DNA from: Bog-159 sp963843255
Lineage (GTDB): Bacteria > Acidobacteriota > Terriglobia > Bryobacterales > Bryobacteraceae
NCBI GenBank assembly: GCA_963843255.1
Contig: CAWJJQ010000014.1
Coordinates: 228,793-292,792 of the forward strand
DNA: 64,000 nucleotides
Reading direction: 5' to 3'
The translations under genes were made by a program, and so were the position numbers. Below the pieces are notes generated by a model that made no database searches, was not told the origin of the DNA, and worked only from the letters and a program-made list of their open reading frames with translations. The number at the start of each line of letters is the position of its first letter. Position 1 is the first letter of the stretch. Of the stretch, positions 55,514 to 64,000 are shown piece after piece.

Positions 55514-55969
55514 TTAGCCTCCGACCAGGGGAACCAGCTTCAAAAAGGCGACGTTGGTTTGGGCGGTAAGCTGCAAGTTTTGGTCAAGATCGGTAATCTG
55601 GCGATCATCCACCAGGACCAAGAAGCCGTTACCCTGGAAGGCTGTTATGGCCTTTGCAACTTGCTTTTCCCAGTCGAGAACCGGGCGCTCCCGCACACCG
55701 TTGAGCAGGCGCTCGATTCCTTCGGGTTCCATCAGCCCTCGGAACACCTCGACGTCCGACCGGTTGAACCGCTCGACTTCCTGCTGCACGCGGCGGGAGA
55801 TGAGCTCGCGCAATGTCAGAGTTTCGGTATCGAAGTGAAAATCGCCCGCGCAGCGTTGTTTTCCGGACATGGTCTCGTCGACGATCGACAGCATGAGCGC
55901 CATGACCTCAGTATCGTAGAATATCGCCGCCATCCGCGCCAGTATTCGGAAGTTAGCGGTTGTTCCCAC
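55514..55969 (-). CDS. Beta-grasp (ubiquitin/MoaD-like) protein with C-terminal Gly-Gly
   Basis: Up to 151 residues. The long start is a GTG at 55969. ATG 55903 or 55894 gives a more natural N-terminus MLSIVDETM. Predicted elements follow the MoaD/ThiS/ubiquitin order: strand LSIVDE, strand GDFHFDT, helix LTLRELISRRVQQEVERF, an inserted helical segment of about 45 residues, strand GFLVLVDDRQIT, turn DLDQNLQL, then strand NVAFLKLVPLVGG ending exactly in Gly-Gly. A terminal Gly-Gly is what sulfur carriers and ubiquitin-like modifiers use for adenylation. It sits in an operon with DUF4132. No E1-like (ThiF/MoeB), E2 or peptidase gene is adjacent. The fold call is from pattern only. Confidence 0.65.
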   Translation of the reverse strand: MGTTANFRILARMAAIFYDTEVMALMLSIVDETMSGKQRCAGDFHFDTETLTLRELISRRVQQEVERFNRSDVEVFRGLMEPEGIERLLNGVRERPVLDWEKQVAKAITAFQGNGFLVLVDDRQITDLDQNLQLTAQTNVAFLKLVPLVGG

Positions 55970-56018
55970 GCTTATGGCTCAGAGTTCCGAGGGTGTAGCC
56001 GGCCGCTCGTGAACCTTG

Positions 56019-56642
56019 CTATTGGAGTCCCCTCCAGACCATGCGGTGGAAAAGCTCGTCCATGGCCCGCGGGGATTCTTTCGCGCCACGATCAAGCCAC
56101 CAGCGCAGGAGCGACAGCAAACCGCCCGCGAACGCATTGGAGCAGGCGGTCAATTCGTGTTGATGGGGTTTGCGCAGGTCTGCTGATTGCTTGATACGTT
56201 GTTCGATCCCGCGCGCGAAGTAGCCTTGCGCCAGCTCGAAGAATGCTTCAATCCGGCCAGAGTCGACCAGGGCACGATAGAGCGTCTTCGCCGACGCGAC
56301 GTGCGCAAAGAACTCCGCCACGGGCGCGACTCGATTTGATATCTCTTGCCGCCGGCTGAGCGTCGTGGTCCACATCTCCAGGCCCTGCTCCAGCTCGCTC
56401 AGGAACAGGTCATCCTTATCGCGGTAGTGGACATAGAAGGTGGAGCGGCCCACGCCGGCGCGGCGCAGCACCTCTCGCACGGTCACCTCATCGACCGGCT
56501 TCTCCTGAATCAACGCGATCAGGGCATTGCCCAGCCGGTTGCGTGTACGCTCGATGCGGCGATCTGGCTTCCGCCGCCCGCTCCCAAGTTTCCTCTGCTC
56601 CACGAGCTTCGTCAGGGAGGCGGCGCGGTCATTATTGGACAT
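56019..56642 (-). CDS. TetR-family regulator
   Basis: This 207-residue regulator has an N-terminal helix-turn-helix (IERTRNRLGNALIALIQEK, VTVREVLRRAGVGRSTFYVHYRDKDDLF) and a C-terminal ligand-binding helical domain (ACSNAFAGGLLSLLRWWLDRG) of TetR_C type. A basic linker precedes the HTH. It is 49 nt upstream of the Gly-Gly protein on the same strand, so it may head that operon and regulate it, or control the divergent periplasmic gene at 56745. I found no clear operator. Confidence 0.88.
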   Translation of the reverse strand: MSNNDRAASLTKLVEQRKLGSGRRKPDRRIERTRNRLGNALIALIQEKPVDEVTVREVLRRAGVGRSTFYVHYRDKDDLFLSELEQGLEMWTTTLSRRQEISNRVAPVAEFFAHVASAKTLYRALVDSGRIEAFFELAQGYFARGIEQRIKQSADLRKPHQHELTACSNAFAGGLLSLLRWWLDRGAKESPRAMDELFHRMVWRGLQ

Positions 56643-56744
56643 CGCCCGCCTCTTTGTTCAGCAACTCCGTCATTTTCATGGATAGTGCTCGACTCGGCAG
56701 CGTTCGACCGTTACATTGCTAATCATAGGGCAAAGGAGAACGCG

Positions 56745-57170
56745 ATGAATCGGATTCGTTTACTGGCGATTGGGATGTTGTTGATTTTCGCGCTTGCCGC
56801 GTTCGCGCAGCAAACACCAACCACGCCTGACGCCTCTTCCCAGGGTGGCGCGGAGGGCGGCGGCATGCCGGCCGTCGATGAGCAACTGAAGGTGCTCACT
56901 GAAAAGCTTGATCTGACCACCACGCAGCGGGCGAAGGTAAGACCCATTCTGCAGAAACTGGATGACGCCACGGAGAAACTCGAGCAGGACGGACGTTTGT
57001 CGCGCGAGGAGCGTCTGGCCAAGGTGAGGCCGCAACGCCAGCAGGCTGACAGGAAGATCCGCGCGTTGCTGAACGACGACCAGAAGAAGAAGCTCGATCA
57101 ATACCTCGGCGGGACACACGATGAGATGCACGGCGGCCTGAGCGGGGCGACGCCACCGCAGCAGCAATGA
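56745..57170 (+). CDS. Small periplasmic Spy/CpxP-like helical protein
   Basis: This 141-residue exported protein has a signal peptide MNRIRLLAIGMLLIFALAAFAQ, a Ser/Gly-rich linker, and a helical core with LTTTQRAKVRPILQKLDDATEKLEQD and LLNDDQKKKLDQYL. The LTxxQ-like LTTTQ motif and helical hairpin resemble Spy/CpxP periplasmic chaperones, though the family match is weak. The ATG at 56745 has AAAGGAG upstream and the longer frame is antisense to the TetR gene. It may be stress induced, possibly under the divergent TetR. Confidence 0.7.
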   Translation: MNRIRLLAIGMLLIFALAAFAQQTPTTPDASSQGGAEGGGMPAVDEQLKVLTEKLDLTTTQRAKVRPILQKLDDATEKLEQDGRLSREERLAKVRPQRQQADRKIRALLNDDQKKKLDQYLGGTHDEMHGGLSGATPPQQQ

Positions 57171-57248
57171 AGATCGACACGGATGAGATGGCGGCGACAC
57201 TGTACGCCCTAGATAAGGTCAAGCGAGGACCGGCGATAATCGAGTTTT

Positions 57249-57770
57249 ATGGAGAGCCCTGCCGACTCCGGAGGAAGACTAATCATCGTATGCGGCTTGC
57301 CGGGTTCGGGTAAGACGACGCATGCCAGGCACCTTGAAGCTAAACTCCGGGCAGTTCGTTTTTGTCCCGATGAATGGATGGATGCGCTTTCCCTCGACCT
57401 TTGGGATGAAGCCAGGCGCCAGAAGATCGAGAAACTGCAGTGGGAATTGGCTCAGCAACTGCTCGCCCACCGCGAGACCGTAATCATCGAATGGGGCACT
57501 TGGGGAAGGTCGGAGCGTGACGCCTTGCGGCTGCGGGCGCGCGAGCTTGGGGCTGCGGTCGAGTTGCACTATACTTCCGCTTCAGTCGATGTCCTTTTCG
57601 ACCGGATCCAACGCCGGTGTATGGAGAATCCACCGATCTCACGGGAGCAACTCCTCGACTGGGCGGACGTATTCCAAGCGCCGTCACCAGACGAAACCGC
57701 TCTATTCGATCACGCCGTAACGGTAGAACTCCCAGCGATGGGAAACCTGTCGAAGGCGCGCACCATGTAG
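57249..57770 (+). CDS. P-loop kinase/ATPase (AAA_33 type)
   Basis: This 173-residue small nucleotide-binding protein has Walker A GLPGSGKTTHA (near residues 16-26), then FCPDEWMDALS with the acidic residue typical of predicted kinases, and VIIEWGTWGRSERD. A lid-like segment RIQRRCMENPPISREQL follows. It belongs to the predicted-kinase group that includes chloramphenicol and zeta-toxin-like phosphotransferases. The substrate is unknown. It stands alone between the Spy-like gene and the repeat array. Confidence 0.82.
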   Translation: MESPADSGGRLIIVCGLPGSGKTTHARHLEAKLRAVRFCPDEWMDALSLDLWDEARRQKIEKLQWELAQQLLAHRETVIIEWGTWGRSERDALRLRARELGAAVELHYTSASVDVLFDRIQRRCMENPPISREQLLDWADVFQAPSPDETALFDHAVTVELPAMGNLSKARTM

Positions 57771-57974
57771 TTACCGGGCCGGAAGTGGCGTGGCCTCAGC
57801 CGGGTTGACGCATAACGATAGCTGTTGGTGGTCGGGATGGCGTGCTTCCCAGGTGCATCCGCTAACGAACGACAACCGTTTTGCTGAACGGCAATCGCGG
57901 CTCCGAGCAGTAGCACGAATTCCTCCCTCCGTTCTTCAGGCCTGCCCATCACAACCTCGGCAGGCCTGTCATGC

Positions 57975-58268
57975 TTCTGAGGAACCGCGCAAAACGGGCC
58001 GCCCCGCGTCGCTGTAAACTGCGGAGTTCCTCTCCTAACTGGCGGCGCGGGATACGCGTCCCTTTGCGCTTCTAAGGAACTCGCGCAAAACGGGGCCACG
58101 GTCCGCGCCGCCACTATCCCGCGAGTTCCTATCCCTCCTGGCGGCGCGGGCACGCGCCCCTTTGCGCTTTTGAGGAACCGCGCAAAACGGGGCGACCCGC
58201 GCCGCTTTTCTTCTGCGGAGTTCCTGTATCTTTGGCGGCGCGAGAAGCGCGCCCCTTTGCGCTTCTGA
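57975..58268. repeat. Three tandem copies of the ~97 bp palindromic repeat
   Basis: Copies at about 57975-58073, 58074-58168 and 58169-58268. Each runs from GGAACNCGCGCAAAACGGG to CGCCCCTTTGCGCTT with a central GGAGTTCCT or GCGAGTTCCT and GGCGGCGCG. They are related to 10684-10779 and to the right-edge fragment. Nested complementarity predicts a large cruciform or hairpin. No gene is present. Confidence 0.9.
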
Positions 58269-58318
58269 AAAATCCATGTTGGCGGCAGGTCTGCTCCAAC
58301 TACTCCCGGAGGTCCGCG

Positions 58319-59692
58319 CTAATTCATGATCGCGAAGGGCAGCGTAGTCGCTAGCGGTCCGGCCGTTGTCGTAACTACCACGGTGCCGGTCGACGCGCCT
58401 GCGGGAACCTGCGCCTGGATCAGCTTTTCGTTAAGGACCTGAAAAGTCGCGGGAACACCGTTAAACGAGACGGCACTCGTTCCAGTGAAGCCTTGGCCCT
58501 GGATGATTACTTGTTCGCCCACGGTTCCATACGCCGGGCTCATTGTCACGAAGGCCGGTAGCCCGTAGCGGAGGGTGAACACAGATCCGAAGGAATAAAC
58601 TCCCTGGCCATATCCAGTGCCAAAGAATGTGCCATTCGTGTCTTGCACCAGGGTGTAACCCCCGCCCTCGTTGAAATTGGGGAAGTTGTAGAGGATGGTG
58701 ATTTCTCCCGCGGTGGTGATCCGGAAGATGTTTCCATTGAGCGTGCTACTCGCAAGAGTAGTCCCGTACAGGGCGCCGTCGCTCCCAAGTTCCAGGCCTC
58801 CAGTTGGTTGCGAGCCATCCCGCCCATAAAGCAGCGTAAAGGTGTAGAGCGTGGTCAGACTGCCTTCCGGGGTCACTTTGAAAATAGTGCCAAGCCCGTT
58901 CGCGCCACCGGTTTGCGTTTCTCCGTAGAAATTGCCATCGCTGCCCAGTGTGAGCCCCTGCGGATTAATGCCATTGGGACCGGTAAAGGTGAAAAGTACC
59001 TTGATTTGGCCGCTGGTATTCATCGCAATGATCGACCCATCGCCGCTCCCGGAATAGCCGAGACCGTAGATCACGCCCTTCCGCTGAGTCAGATAGTAGG
59101 GGAAAAGGTCCGACCCGTACTGGCGCACGGTTGTAAACTGGCCGCCGGGTGTGATGGTAAAAAGGGTGGCAGCGACAGGCCCGCCGGAGATGATCGAAGT
59201 CGTGCCGTAGAATGACCCGTTCATCAGCATCAAGGCGCCCGGGTAACTTCCGTCCGTGCCGTCGAAATCGTGCAGTGTGGTTAGTACTCCTTCAGTCGTA
59301 ATCTTGAAAATCGTGCCATATCCACTGGATCCGCCGACGGGAGTCGTCCCGTATAGACTGCCGTCGTCACCCAGCGTTAAATGCTGGTTGGGTTGCGCCC
59401 CGTCTGGTCCGGAGAAGGTGTACAAGATGGAGAATGTCCCGGCCGGAGTGATTTTGAACACTTCTCCGGAGAAGTTGTTTCCGCCGTTGGAGGTTGTTCC
59501 ATAAAAGTTGCCGTCCAGCCCTCGGGTCAAGCGGCCGACCGGTTGGGCGCCGTCTGTATTCAGGTTGAAGCTGAAAAGAGTATTGACTGTCTGCGCGGAG
59601 AGGACCGTCGACGCGCCTGTACCTAGCACAAGCGCCGTGCTCACCAGCAGCCGCAACTTCATTTGGGTACATTTCATCTCATCGAATTTCAT
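58319..59692 (-). CDS. Secreted GloVer-repeat protein with TIG/IPT-like C-terminus
   Basis: This 457-residue exported protein has a signal peptide near MKLRLLVSTALVLGTGAS. About nine GloVer repeats follow (GNFYGTTSNGGNNFSGEVFKITP, GSLYGTTPVGGSSGYGTIFKIT and others). A C-terminal IPT/TIG-like domain ends it (MSPAYGTVGEQVIIQGQGF, VSFNGVPATF, VVVTTTAGP). I start at ATG 59692, with AAGGAA upstream. ATG 59662 is possible. The protein is probably displayed on the surface. It is a paralog of 13726-15024, which lacks the TIG domain. Confidence 0.86.
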   Translation of the reverse strand: MKFDEMKCTQMKLRLLVSTALVLGTGASTVLSAQTVNTLFSFNLNTDGAQPVGRLTRGLDGNFYGTTSNGGNNFSGEVFKITPAGTFSILYTFSGPDGAQPNQHLTLGDDGSLYGTTPVGGSSGYGTIFKITTEGVLTTLHDFDGTDGSYPGALMLMNGSFYGTTSIISGGPVAATLFTITPGGQFTTVRQYGSDLFPYYLTQRKGVIYGLGYSGSGDGSIIAMNTSGQIKVLFTFTGPNGINPQGLTLGSDGNFYGETQTGGANGLGTIFKVTPEGSLTTLYTFTLLYGRDGSQPTGGLELGSDGALYGTTLASSTLNGNIFRITTAGEITILYNFPNFNEGGGYTLVQDTNGTFFGTGYGQGVYSFGSVFTLRYGLPAFVTMSPAYGTVGEQVIIQGQGFTGTSAVSFNGVPATFQVLNEKLIQAQVPAGASTGTVVVTTTAGPLATTLPFAIMN

Positions 59693-59941
59693 TTCTGTGA
59701 ATTCCTTATGGTGTGTACTGGCGTTTTGAACGCAGCATGGAACGGACTCGAAAATCCGTCCACAAGGTAATGCGAAAAACGGCCCGAAGATTTTATGGAA
59801 TTTTCGTGGTTTTTTTCGTAGCACCGCTCTGCGGCTGCTTCTTCGACGCGCGCGACCTCGCCGATGTGAGGGTACTCCACGTGTGGGCCCGGATCGGCCC
59901 AGGTTGCCAAGGGGCTGCCGGGTCTTTCCAACTTTACGCGG

Positions 59942-61804
59942 CTAGCGTGCTGGTATTACCGGCAAAATGATGCGGGAGGGGTGTTTCTCATCGAGATAGA
60001 TCGTATTCTCAGCAACTTCAACCCGGCGGTTCTGATTCAGCGGCTCGCCGGTATTGGGATTTACATCGAATCGCGGAAAGTTGCTGCTGGAAATATCCAA
60101 TCGGATCCGGTGCCGCTTCTGGAACAGAAGAGAAGTGGGATACATTTCGATGGTGAATTCGTAGGCGCGTCCCGGGTCGAGCAGTTCCGCCTTGCCGCCG
60201 TTGCGGTAGCGGCCTCGTACAATGCTGTCACCTATGTTCAGGTCCACACCCGCCGGGAAATCGGCGTTCGGCGGATAGACGTCGATCAGCTTGGCCGTGA
60301 AGTCCGTATCGAGCTTGTTAGAACTCGCCCACAGTTTCACAATGAGTCGCCCCGTGACCTCCATATCGGTTGACAGGGGAGCCGTCTGGAAGACCAGGAC
60401 GTCGTTCCGCGCCGACAAAGGCCGTGTATCGAGACACAGCCAAAAATCGGTACGGCAGCGCTGGTCGGCGGCGCCTTGAAACATCAGTGTTCCCTGCGAC
60501 GAGATGTTACCGCCAAGTGTGGGAACGGGATTCTTGGGATCGAATAGAAAGGTAACCGGTGGGGCCGCTACGGGATTTTCCGCCGAAAGCACACCGCCTG
60601 CGTGTAGATAATACGGTGTCGCGACAGTGCGCGCCAGCGGCCACTCGTTCTCGTTGCGCCAGTGGCCGCCCACAAAAATACGTCCCGCCGCGGTCTTGTG
60701 CCCGTCCCCACCGCCCATCACATAGATGCGGACCGGCGGCTCGCGGTCCACTCCGTTATCGACTCCCTTCAGCCAGTGATCGAACCAGCGCAGGTGAAAA
60801 GCATCGAGGTCCAGCGCGGCGTCGGCCGTGAACTGCGCCTCTCCGGCATAGCTCAGGGTTTCGCTGCTGTGAATCCATGGCCCCACAATCAACCGCTGCA
60901 AGCTCTGCTTCGCCTTTCGCAGCGCGGGGAAATTGAGGTTTGCCACCTGTGTGCCCCAGGAGTCGTACCAGCCGGTGGTGTGGTATTCCGGAACGTCTTT
61001 GTACTCCGCCAGGTGGTCGATCACGCTGGAGCCCGAGTCTTTCCAAAAGTCGTCGTAATCGCCATGTCCCATGGCCTCCACGAGCCACGATTCGTAATCC
61101 GGAGCGAACTTGAGCGGCGTCGTACCGGGACGGAGCGGCAGATTGCGGACGTAATCGCGGACGTGCGCGGCCAAGTCCGCCAGCGCAGGCGCGGCTTCGG
61201 GATCGGAGGCCGCCCGCGCGGCGGCTTCACGAAGCGAATTTGTTCCCGTGGCATACCCCAGCGTGAAGATCCAGTTGAAAAAGCGCAATTCGAAAGCGCC
61301 GTTATGGCGAACGCCATATCGTCCGAAATCCGACATGGCATTGCGCGGAACCATGGCCTTTATGTAGGGAGCGTTGGCGATGGCCATGGCATGTTGCGTC
61401 GCGCCGTCGTAGGACGATCCCGTGGTGCCGATACTCCGGTTCGACCACGGCTGTTCGCCGAGCCACTTCGCGGTATCGAAGCCGTCATTCGGATCGTCAC
61501 GAATGGGCGTCCATTTGCCCTCCGACTTGTAACGGCCTCGAACATCCTGAAACACCACCACGTATCCCCGCCGTACGAAGTAATCGGCGGATGACGCGAA
61601 GAAATCCTTTCCGTAGGGAGTGCGCTCGAGGATAATGGGAAACTTCTCCTGGACGGGAGCACCATTGTGCGCCGGCCGGTAAATATCGGTGCAAAGCCGG
61701 ATGCCATCCCGCATGGGAATCATGATGTCCTTAGCGGCCACGACCTCGTAGCTCTGAGCCCAGATTGCAGACGTACTGAAGAGCATCAGTGCGAGAGTCT
61801 TCAT
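59942..61804 (-). CDS. CocE/NonD-family secreted hydrolase
   Basis: This 620-residue serine hydrolase has a signal peptide MKTLALMLFSTSAIWAQ. The X-Pro dipeptidyl-peptidase/CocE alpha/beta-hydrolase domain has the nucleophile Ser131 in GTTGSSYDGA. The charge-relay Asp lies in the catalytic region after about 300 and the His near VGPWIHSSETLS. The C-terminal jelly-roll domain (about 400-620) is complete. Family members are cocaine esterase, glutaryl-7-ACA acylases and dipeptidyl peptidases, so the substrate is an ester or amide that cannot be read. It lies 130 nt downstream of the GH127 gene on the same strand and may share its transcript. Confidence 0.88.
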   Translation of the reverse strand: MKTLALMLFSTSAIWAQSYEVVAAKDIMIPMRDGIRLCTDIYRPAHNGAPVQEKFPIILERTPYGKDFFASSADYFVRRGYVVVFQDVRGRYKSEGKWTPIRDDPNDGFDTAKWLGEQPWSNRSIGTTGSSYDGATQHAMAIANAPYIKAMVPRNAMSDFGRYGVRHNGAFELRFFNWIFTLGYATGTNSLREAAARAASDPEAAPALADLAAHVRDYVRNLPLRPGTTPLKFAPDYESWLVEAMGHGDYDDFWKDSGSSVIDHLAEYKDVPEYHTTGWYDSWGTQVANLNFPALRKAKQSLQRLIVGPWIHSSETLSYAGEAQFTADAALDLDAFHLRWFDHWLKGVDNGVDREPPVRIYVMGGGDGHKTAAGRIFVGGHWRNENEWPLARTVATPYYLHAGGVLSAENPVAAPPVTFLFDPKNPVPTLGGNISSQGTLMFQGAADQRCRTDFWLCLDTRPLSARNDVLVFQTAPLSTDMEVTGRLIVKLWASSNKLDTDFTAKLIDVYPPNADFPAGVDLNIGDSIVRGRYRNGGKAELLDPGRAYEFTIEMYPTSLLFQKRHRIRLDISSSNFPRFDVNPNTGEPLNQNRRVEVAENTIYLDEKHPSRIILPVIPAR

Positions 61805-61934
61805 TGCTAAAGGCTATCAGACCAGCCGCTTTGGAGAACCACAAAATGGGCCGGGATCCCGATGGATGCACGTCAGCATTGGCATAGCCCGCGCGCGCCG
61901 GATGGCTCCAGGCCGGGCAGCCCTGCTCCCACAT

Positions 61935-63857
61935 TTATTTCCCGATCAGCGGGAACTCGGTCACGCGCAACTTGGCCGATCCATAAGGAATCAGCGTAAT
62001 CGTCTCGGCCGGCTGCGCGCTCTGAACCGGGCTTCGGGGCGGCGGCGCGGCCGAATCGTTTACTATCGTCCACGCCGGGATTCTTCGTGCCTGCGCCTTT
62101 AGCAGCACCGGCGCGCCATCCGCGCTGAAAGGGTATAGACCCAGCGGCCGCTCCTCTACCGCGAAGGATTTTGCGGGGCGCCCGGTATCCAAAATCAGCC
62201 CGTAATTCCATGGTGTAGTGGCGCGAATACCCCAGTCCGGCGCGCGCGGGCGATCCTTTACCTTGTGCCAGTCCTCGCCCATGCGCAGCGCATAAACCAG
62301 CGGGCCGCGCTCGATAACCACCGAGTCGTTGTACCAGCGCGATACCCGCGGCGTCATGGGCAACTGGATCGTAATCCAATCGCCTTTGTTCCAGGTGCGG
62401 TCGAGAGTGTGGAAGGATGCGGCCCTCACGCCCTCCACCGCTTTGCCATTCACGGCCACACGCGTCCCCGCGGCCCAGGCCGGAATGCGTAGTTCAAGGG
62501 GAAAGGCCACCGGAGAGGCCGGATCCACGGTCATGCGGATCGAGTCGCGAAACGGATATTCGGTATCTTCGGCGATGGTCACCGCGACCCCGCCGCGTAC
62601 AGGCGCCGTCACCCGGCTGGGACCGTAGGCCACCGCCGCCAGACCGTCGCGCGCCGTCGCCATCCACAAACTGGCCACGAACTTCGGCCAGCCCTGGTGC
62701 ATGTTCGCCGTGCAGCAGCCAAAGTTCGGCTCCAGTCCGAACAGGTTCGAGTCAGGACCATTGTCGGTCCAATCGCGCCGCGCCAGGCTGACCAGCACCT
62801 GGTTGGGCTGCTGGTCGTACTGGTGCGCCCACATGTCTTTCGACATGGCCCCCGGCAGCGGATTGTACGCCAGCTTCTCGAGCCGGTCGCCAAAGGCTGC
62901 GTCGCCGGTGATGGCGATGATGTTCTCCAGCGAGAACATCGCCTCTACGATGGAGCACAGCTCTTCGCCCTGCACCGGACTCGGCCCGGCATAATGCTCG
63001 TCACCACTGTGGGCGCCGTTTGGATGCAGGTGATACTTGTCCATCTGGCGGAACTGGTTGTACAAACGGTCCAGATCGCTCTTGTCGTGCGAGACTTCAT
63101 ACCAGACCGCTTCCGTCTTCAGCCCTTGCGCGTTGTTGACCACGTGCGTGGATAAGGTCAGGTCCGGAGGCGCGACCTTGCCGGTGAAATTGAAATTCAA
63201 AAACTGGCGGCCCCAGTCGTGGCCTTGACCCTTCAATTGGCGGGCGAGATCGAGTAGCCCGGCGTCGCCCGTGCGATTGTACAGCCACAAGACGCTGAGC
63301 ACCTGGTCTTGCCAGCGAAATACGGCCCATTCCTTCAACGGGCGGGTACCCAGGTTCCGCGACATATACGCGAAATATTTTTGCAGCAGCGGAATTACGC
63401 GGGGGTCGCCGGAAGCCTCCTGGTACTGGGCCAGCACCTTGGTCATGACGAAGTTCGGCCACCAGTCTTCGTTCTTGGCGGGTCCGATGGCGCCGTCGGG
63501 CCGCTGATGGTCGAGGGTCCAGTCCATCCATTTGCGTACGCGCGTCTGGAGCGCCGCGTCGTTAAGCTCATATGCCAGGGGAACCAGGCCATCCAGATAG
63601 TAAGGACCGCGCTCCCAGCTTTCTCCGGACCCGCCCAGCCAGCCGCTGTTGGCGCCCAGGTCGGGCCAGAATTCCTCCAGGTGGCCGGTCAAGCCGTCCG
63701 CCTGAATTCGAAGCTGGCGCTCCAGCCATCCGGCCGGTTTCACGGCCCCCAGCGGCAGCGGCGTGTAGGGCGTAGTTTCGAGCGGCGCGCGGTTCCGCAC
63801 GCTATGCTGGCCGAGACAAAATGCCGGGAGCAAAAAAGCCGGTATCAGCCACTTCAT
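61935..63857 (-). CDS. Beta-L-arabinofuranosidase, GH127, secreted
   Basis: This 640-residue exported glycosidase has a signal peptide MKWLIPAFLLPAFCLGQ with GGAGG before ATG 63857. An (alpha/alpha)6 barrel of DUF1680/GH127 type follows. The catalytic segment has the characteristic GCC motif in PNFGCCTANMHQGWP, whose first Cys acts as nucleophile in this family, coordinated with a zinc site. WGRQ, VHGDEHYAG-type and beta-sandwich tail elements follow. It should release L-arabinofuranose from plant glycans, which complements the GH78 rhamnosidase at the left end. Length is typical. Confidence 0.88.
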   Translation of the reverse strand: MKWLIPAFLLPAFCLGQHSVRNRAPLETTPYTPLPLGAVKPAGWLERQLRIQADGLTGHLEEFWPDLGANSGWLGGSGESWERGPYYLDGLVPLAYELNDAALQTRVRKWMDWTLDHQRPDGAIGPAKNEDWWPNFVMTKVLAQYQEASGDPRVIPLLQKYFAYMSRNLGTRPLKEWAVFRWQDQVLSVLWLYNRTGDAGLLDLARQLKGQGHDWGRQFLNFNFTGKVAPPDLTLSTHVVNNAQGLKTEAVWYEVSHDKSDLDRLYNQFRQMDKYHLHPNGAHSGDEHYAGPSPVQGEELCSIVEAMFSLENIIAITGDAAFGDRLEKLAYNPLPGAMSKDMWAHQYDQQPNQVLVSLARRDWTDNGPDSNLFGLEPNFGCCTANMHQGWPKFVASLWMATARDGLAAVAYGPSRVTAPVRGGVAVTIAEDTEYPFRDSIRMTVDPASPVAFPLELRIPAWAAGTRVAVNGKAVEGVRAASFHTLDRTWNKGDWITIQLPMTPRVSRWYNDSVVIERGPLVYALRMGEDWHKVKDRPRAPDWGIRATTPWNYGLILDTGRPAKSFAVEERPLGLYPFSADGAPVLLKAQARRIPAWTIVNDSAAPPPRSPVQSAQPAETITLIPYGSAKLRVTEFPLIGK

Positions 63858-63949
63858 GGAATGAGGCCTCCTGCTGGCGCACGCGCGCTCGCGCTCTTTC
63901 AACATAACAGCACAGACTCAACGCGCGGCCGGCCTTCAGCGTCTATTCT

Positions 63950-63996
63950 AAGGGAGCCGCGCAAAACGGGACCGCGGCCGCGCCCCTGTGCGCTAT
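63950..63996. repeat. Partial copy of the palindromic dispersed repeat
   Basis: GGAGCCGCGCAAAACGGGACCGCGG...CGCCCCTGTGCGCT is a shortened version of the ~97 bp repeat. Its middle is missing and it ends close to the right edge of the window. Confidence 0.7.
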
Positions 63997-64000
63997 CTAA

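Noticed and set aside
1..64000. CRISPR array, complete prophage or intact insertion sequence
   Set aside because: I saw no regularly spaced identical repeats with unique spacers, no transposase with catalytic motifs, and no phage structural genes.

Overview
The window looks like chromosomal DNA from a large, GC-rich Acidobacteriota genome, most like the Bryobacterales/Solibacter group. This is inferred from gene content: an Oar-like TonB receptor with a carboxypeptidase-regulatory domain, GloVer-repeat proteins, VWFA-related secreted proteins, PadR/ADOP permease loci, an acido-type PQQ dehydrogenase next to a diheme cytochrome c, and plant-glycan hydrolases (GH78, GH127). I see no rRNA operon, complete tRNA, CRISPR array, integrase or intact transposase.

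Layout. 1-3.4 kb: an L-rhamnose utilisation end (isomerase tail, alpha-L-rhamnosidase, NmrA-like protein) in overlapping plus-strand genes. 3.3-6.7 kb: a minus-strand membrane protein and a large OmpA/Ig-like surface protein. 6.8-8.9 kb: the RNase P RNA gene and a secreted M28 peptidase. 8.9-10.5 kb: an ORF-less group IIC intron just behind the terminator of a molybdopterin-binding-domain gene. 10.7-13.2 kb: an overlapping argC-argB-GNAT arginine operon. 13.2-19.4 kb: accessory DNA with a duplicated ~360 bp element flanking a GloVer gene, a lipoprotein, a HicBA toxin-antitoxin pair and a broken NHL gene. 19.4-26.5 kb: amidase, MNT-type nucleotidyltransferase, UvrA and a YdcF-family protein. 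26.6-28 kb: a PLP decarboxylase broken by one extra base. 28.4-31.7 kb: a TetR repressor divergent from a three-gene operon, with two matching inverted-repeat operators. 31.7-32.5 kb: a scar holding fragments of an isochorismatase, a tRNA 3' end and a HEPN protein.

32.6-40 kb: 2OG-Fe(II) oxygenase, PAP2 phosphatase, VWFA protein, cytochrome c and PQQ dehydrogenase. 40-47 kb: an outer-membrane receptor translationally coupled to a hybrid histidine kinase and a receiver-kinase. 47-53 kb: two decayed ADOP-type permease loci (one with a PadR remnant) around an ECF42-type sigma factor with two DGPF/YCII genes and a matching promoter motif. 53.1-56.6 kb: a minus-strand set made of a TetR regulator, a small beta-grasp protein ending in Gly-Gly, and, 5 nt later, a DUF4132 protein. 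This last pair is the best candidate here for an undescribed system, possibly protein conjugation or sulfur carriage. 56.7-64 kb: small periplasmic protein, P-loop kinase, a triple array of a ~97 bp palindromic repeat (also found at 10.7 kb and at the right edge), a second GloVer protein, a CocE-type hydrolase and a GH127 beta-L-arabinofuranosidase.

Boundaries come from reading the sequence and motif recognition only. Starts were moved from the longest frame where a signal peptide, Shine-Dalgarno site or gene overlap argued for it. No database search was possible.
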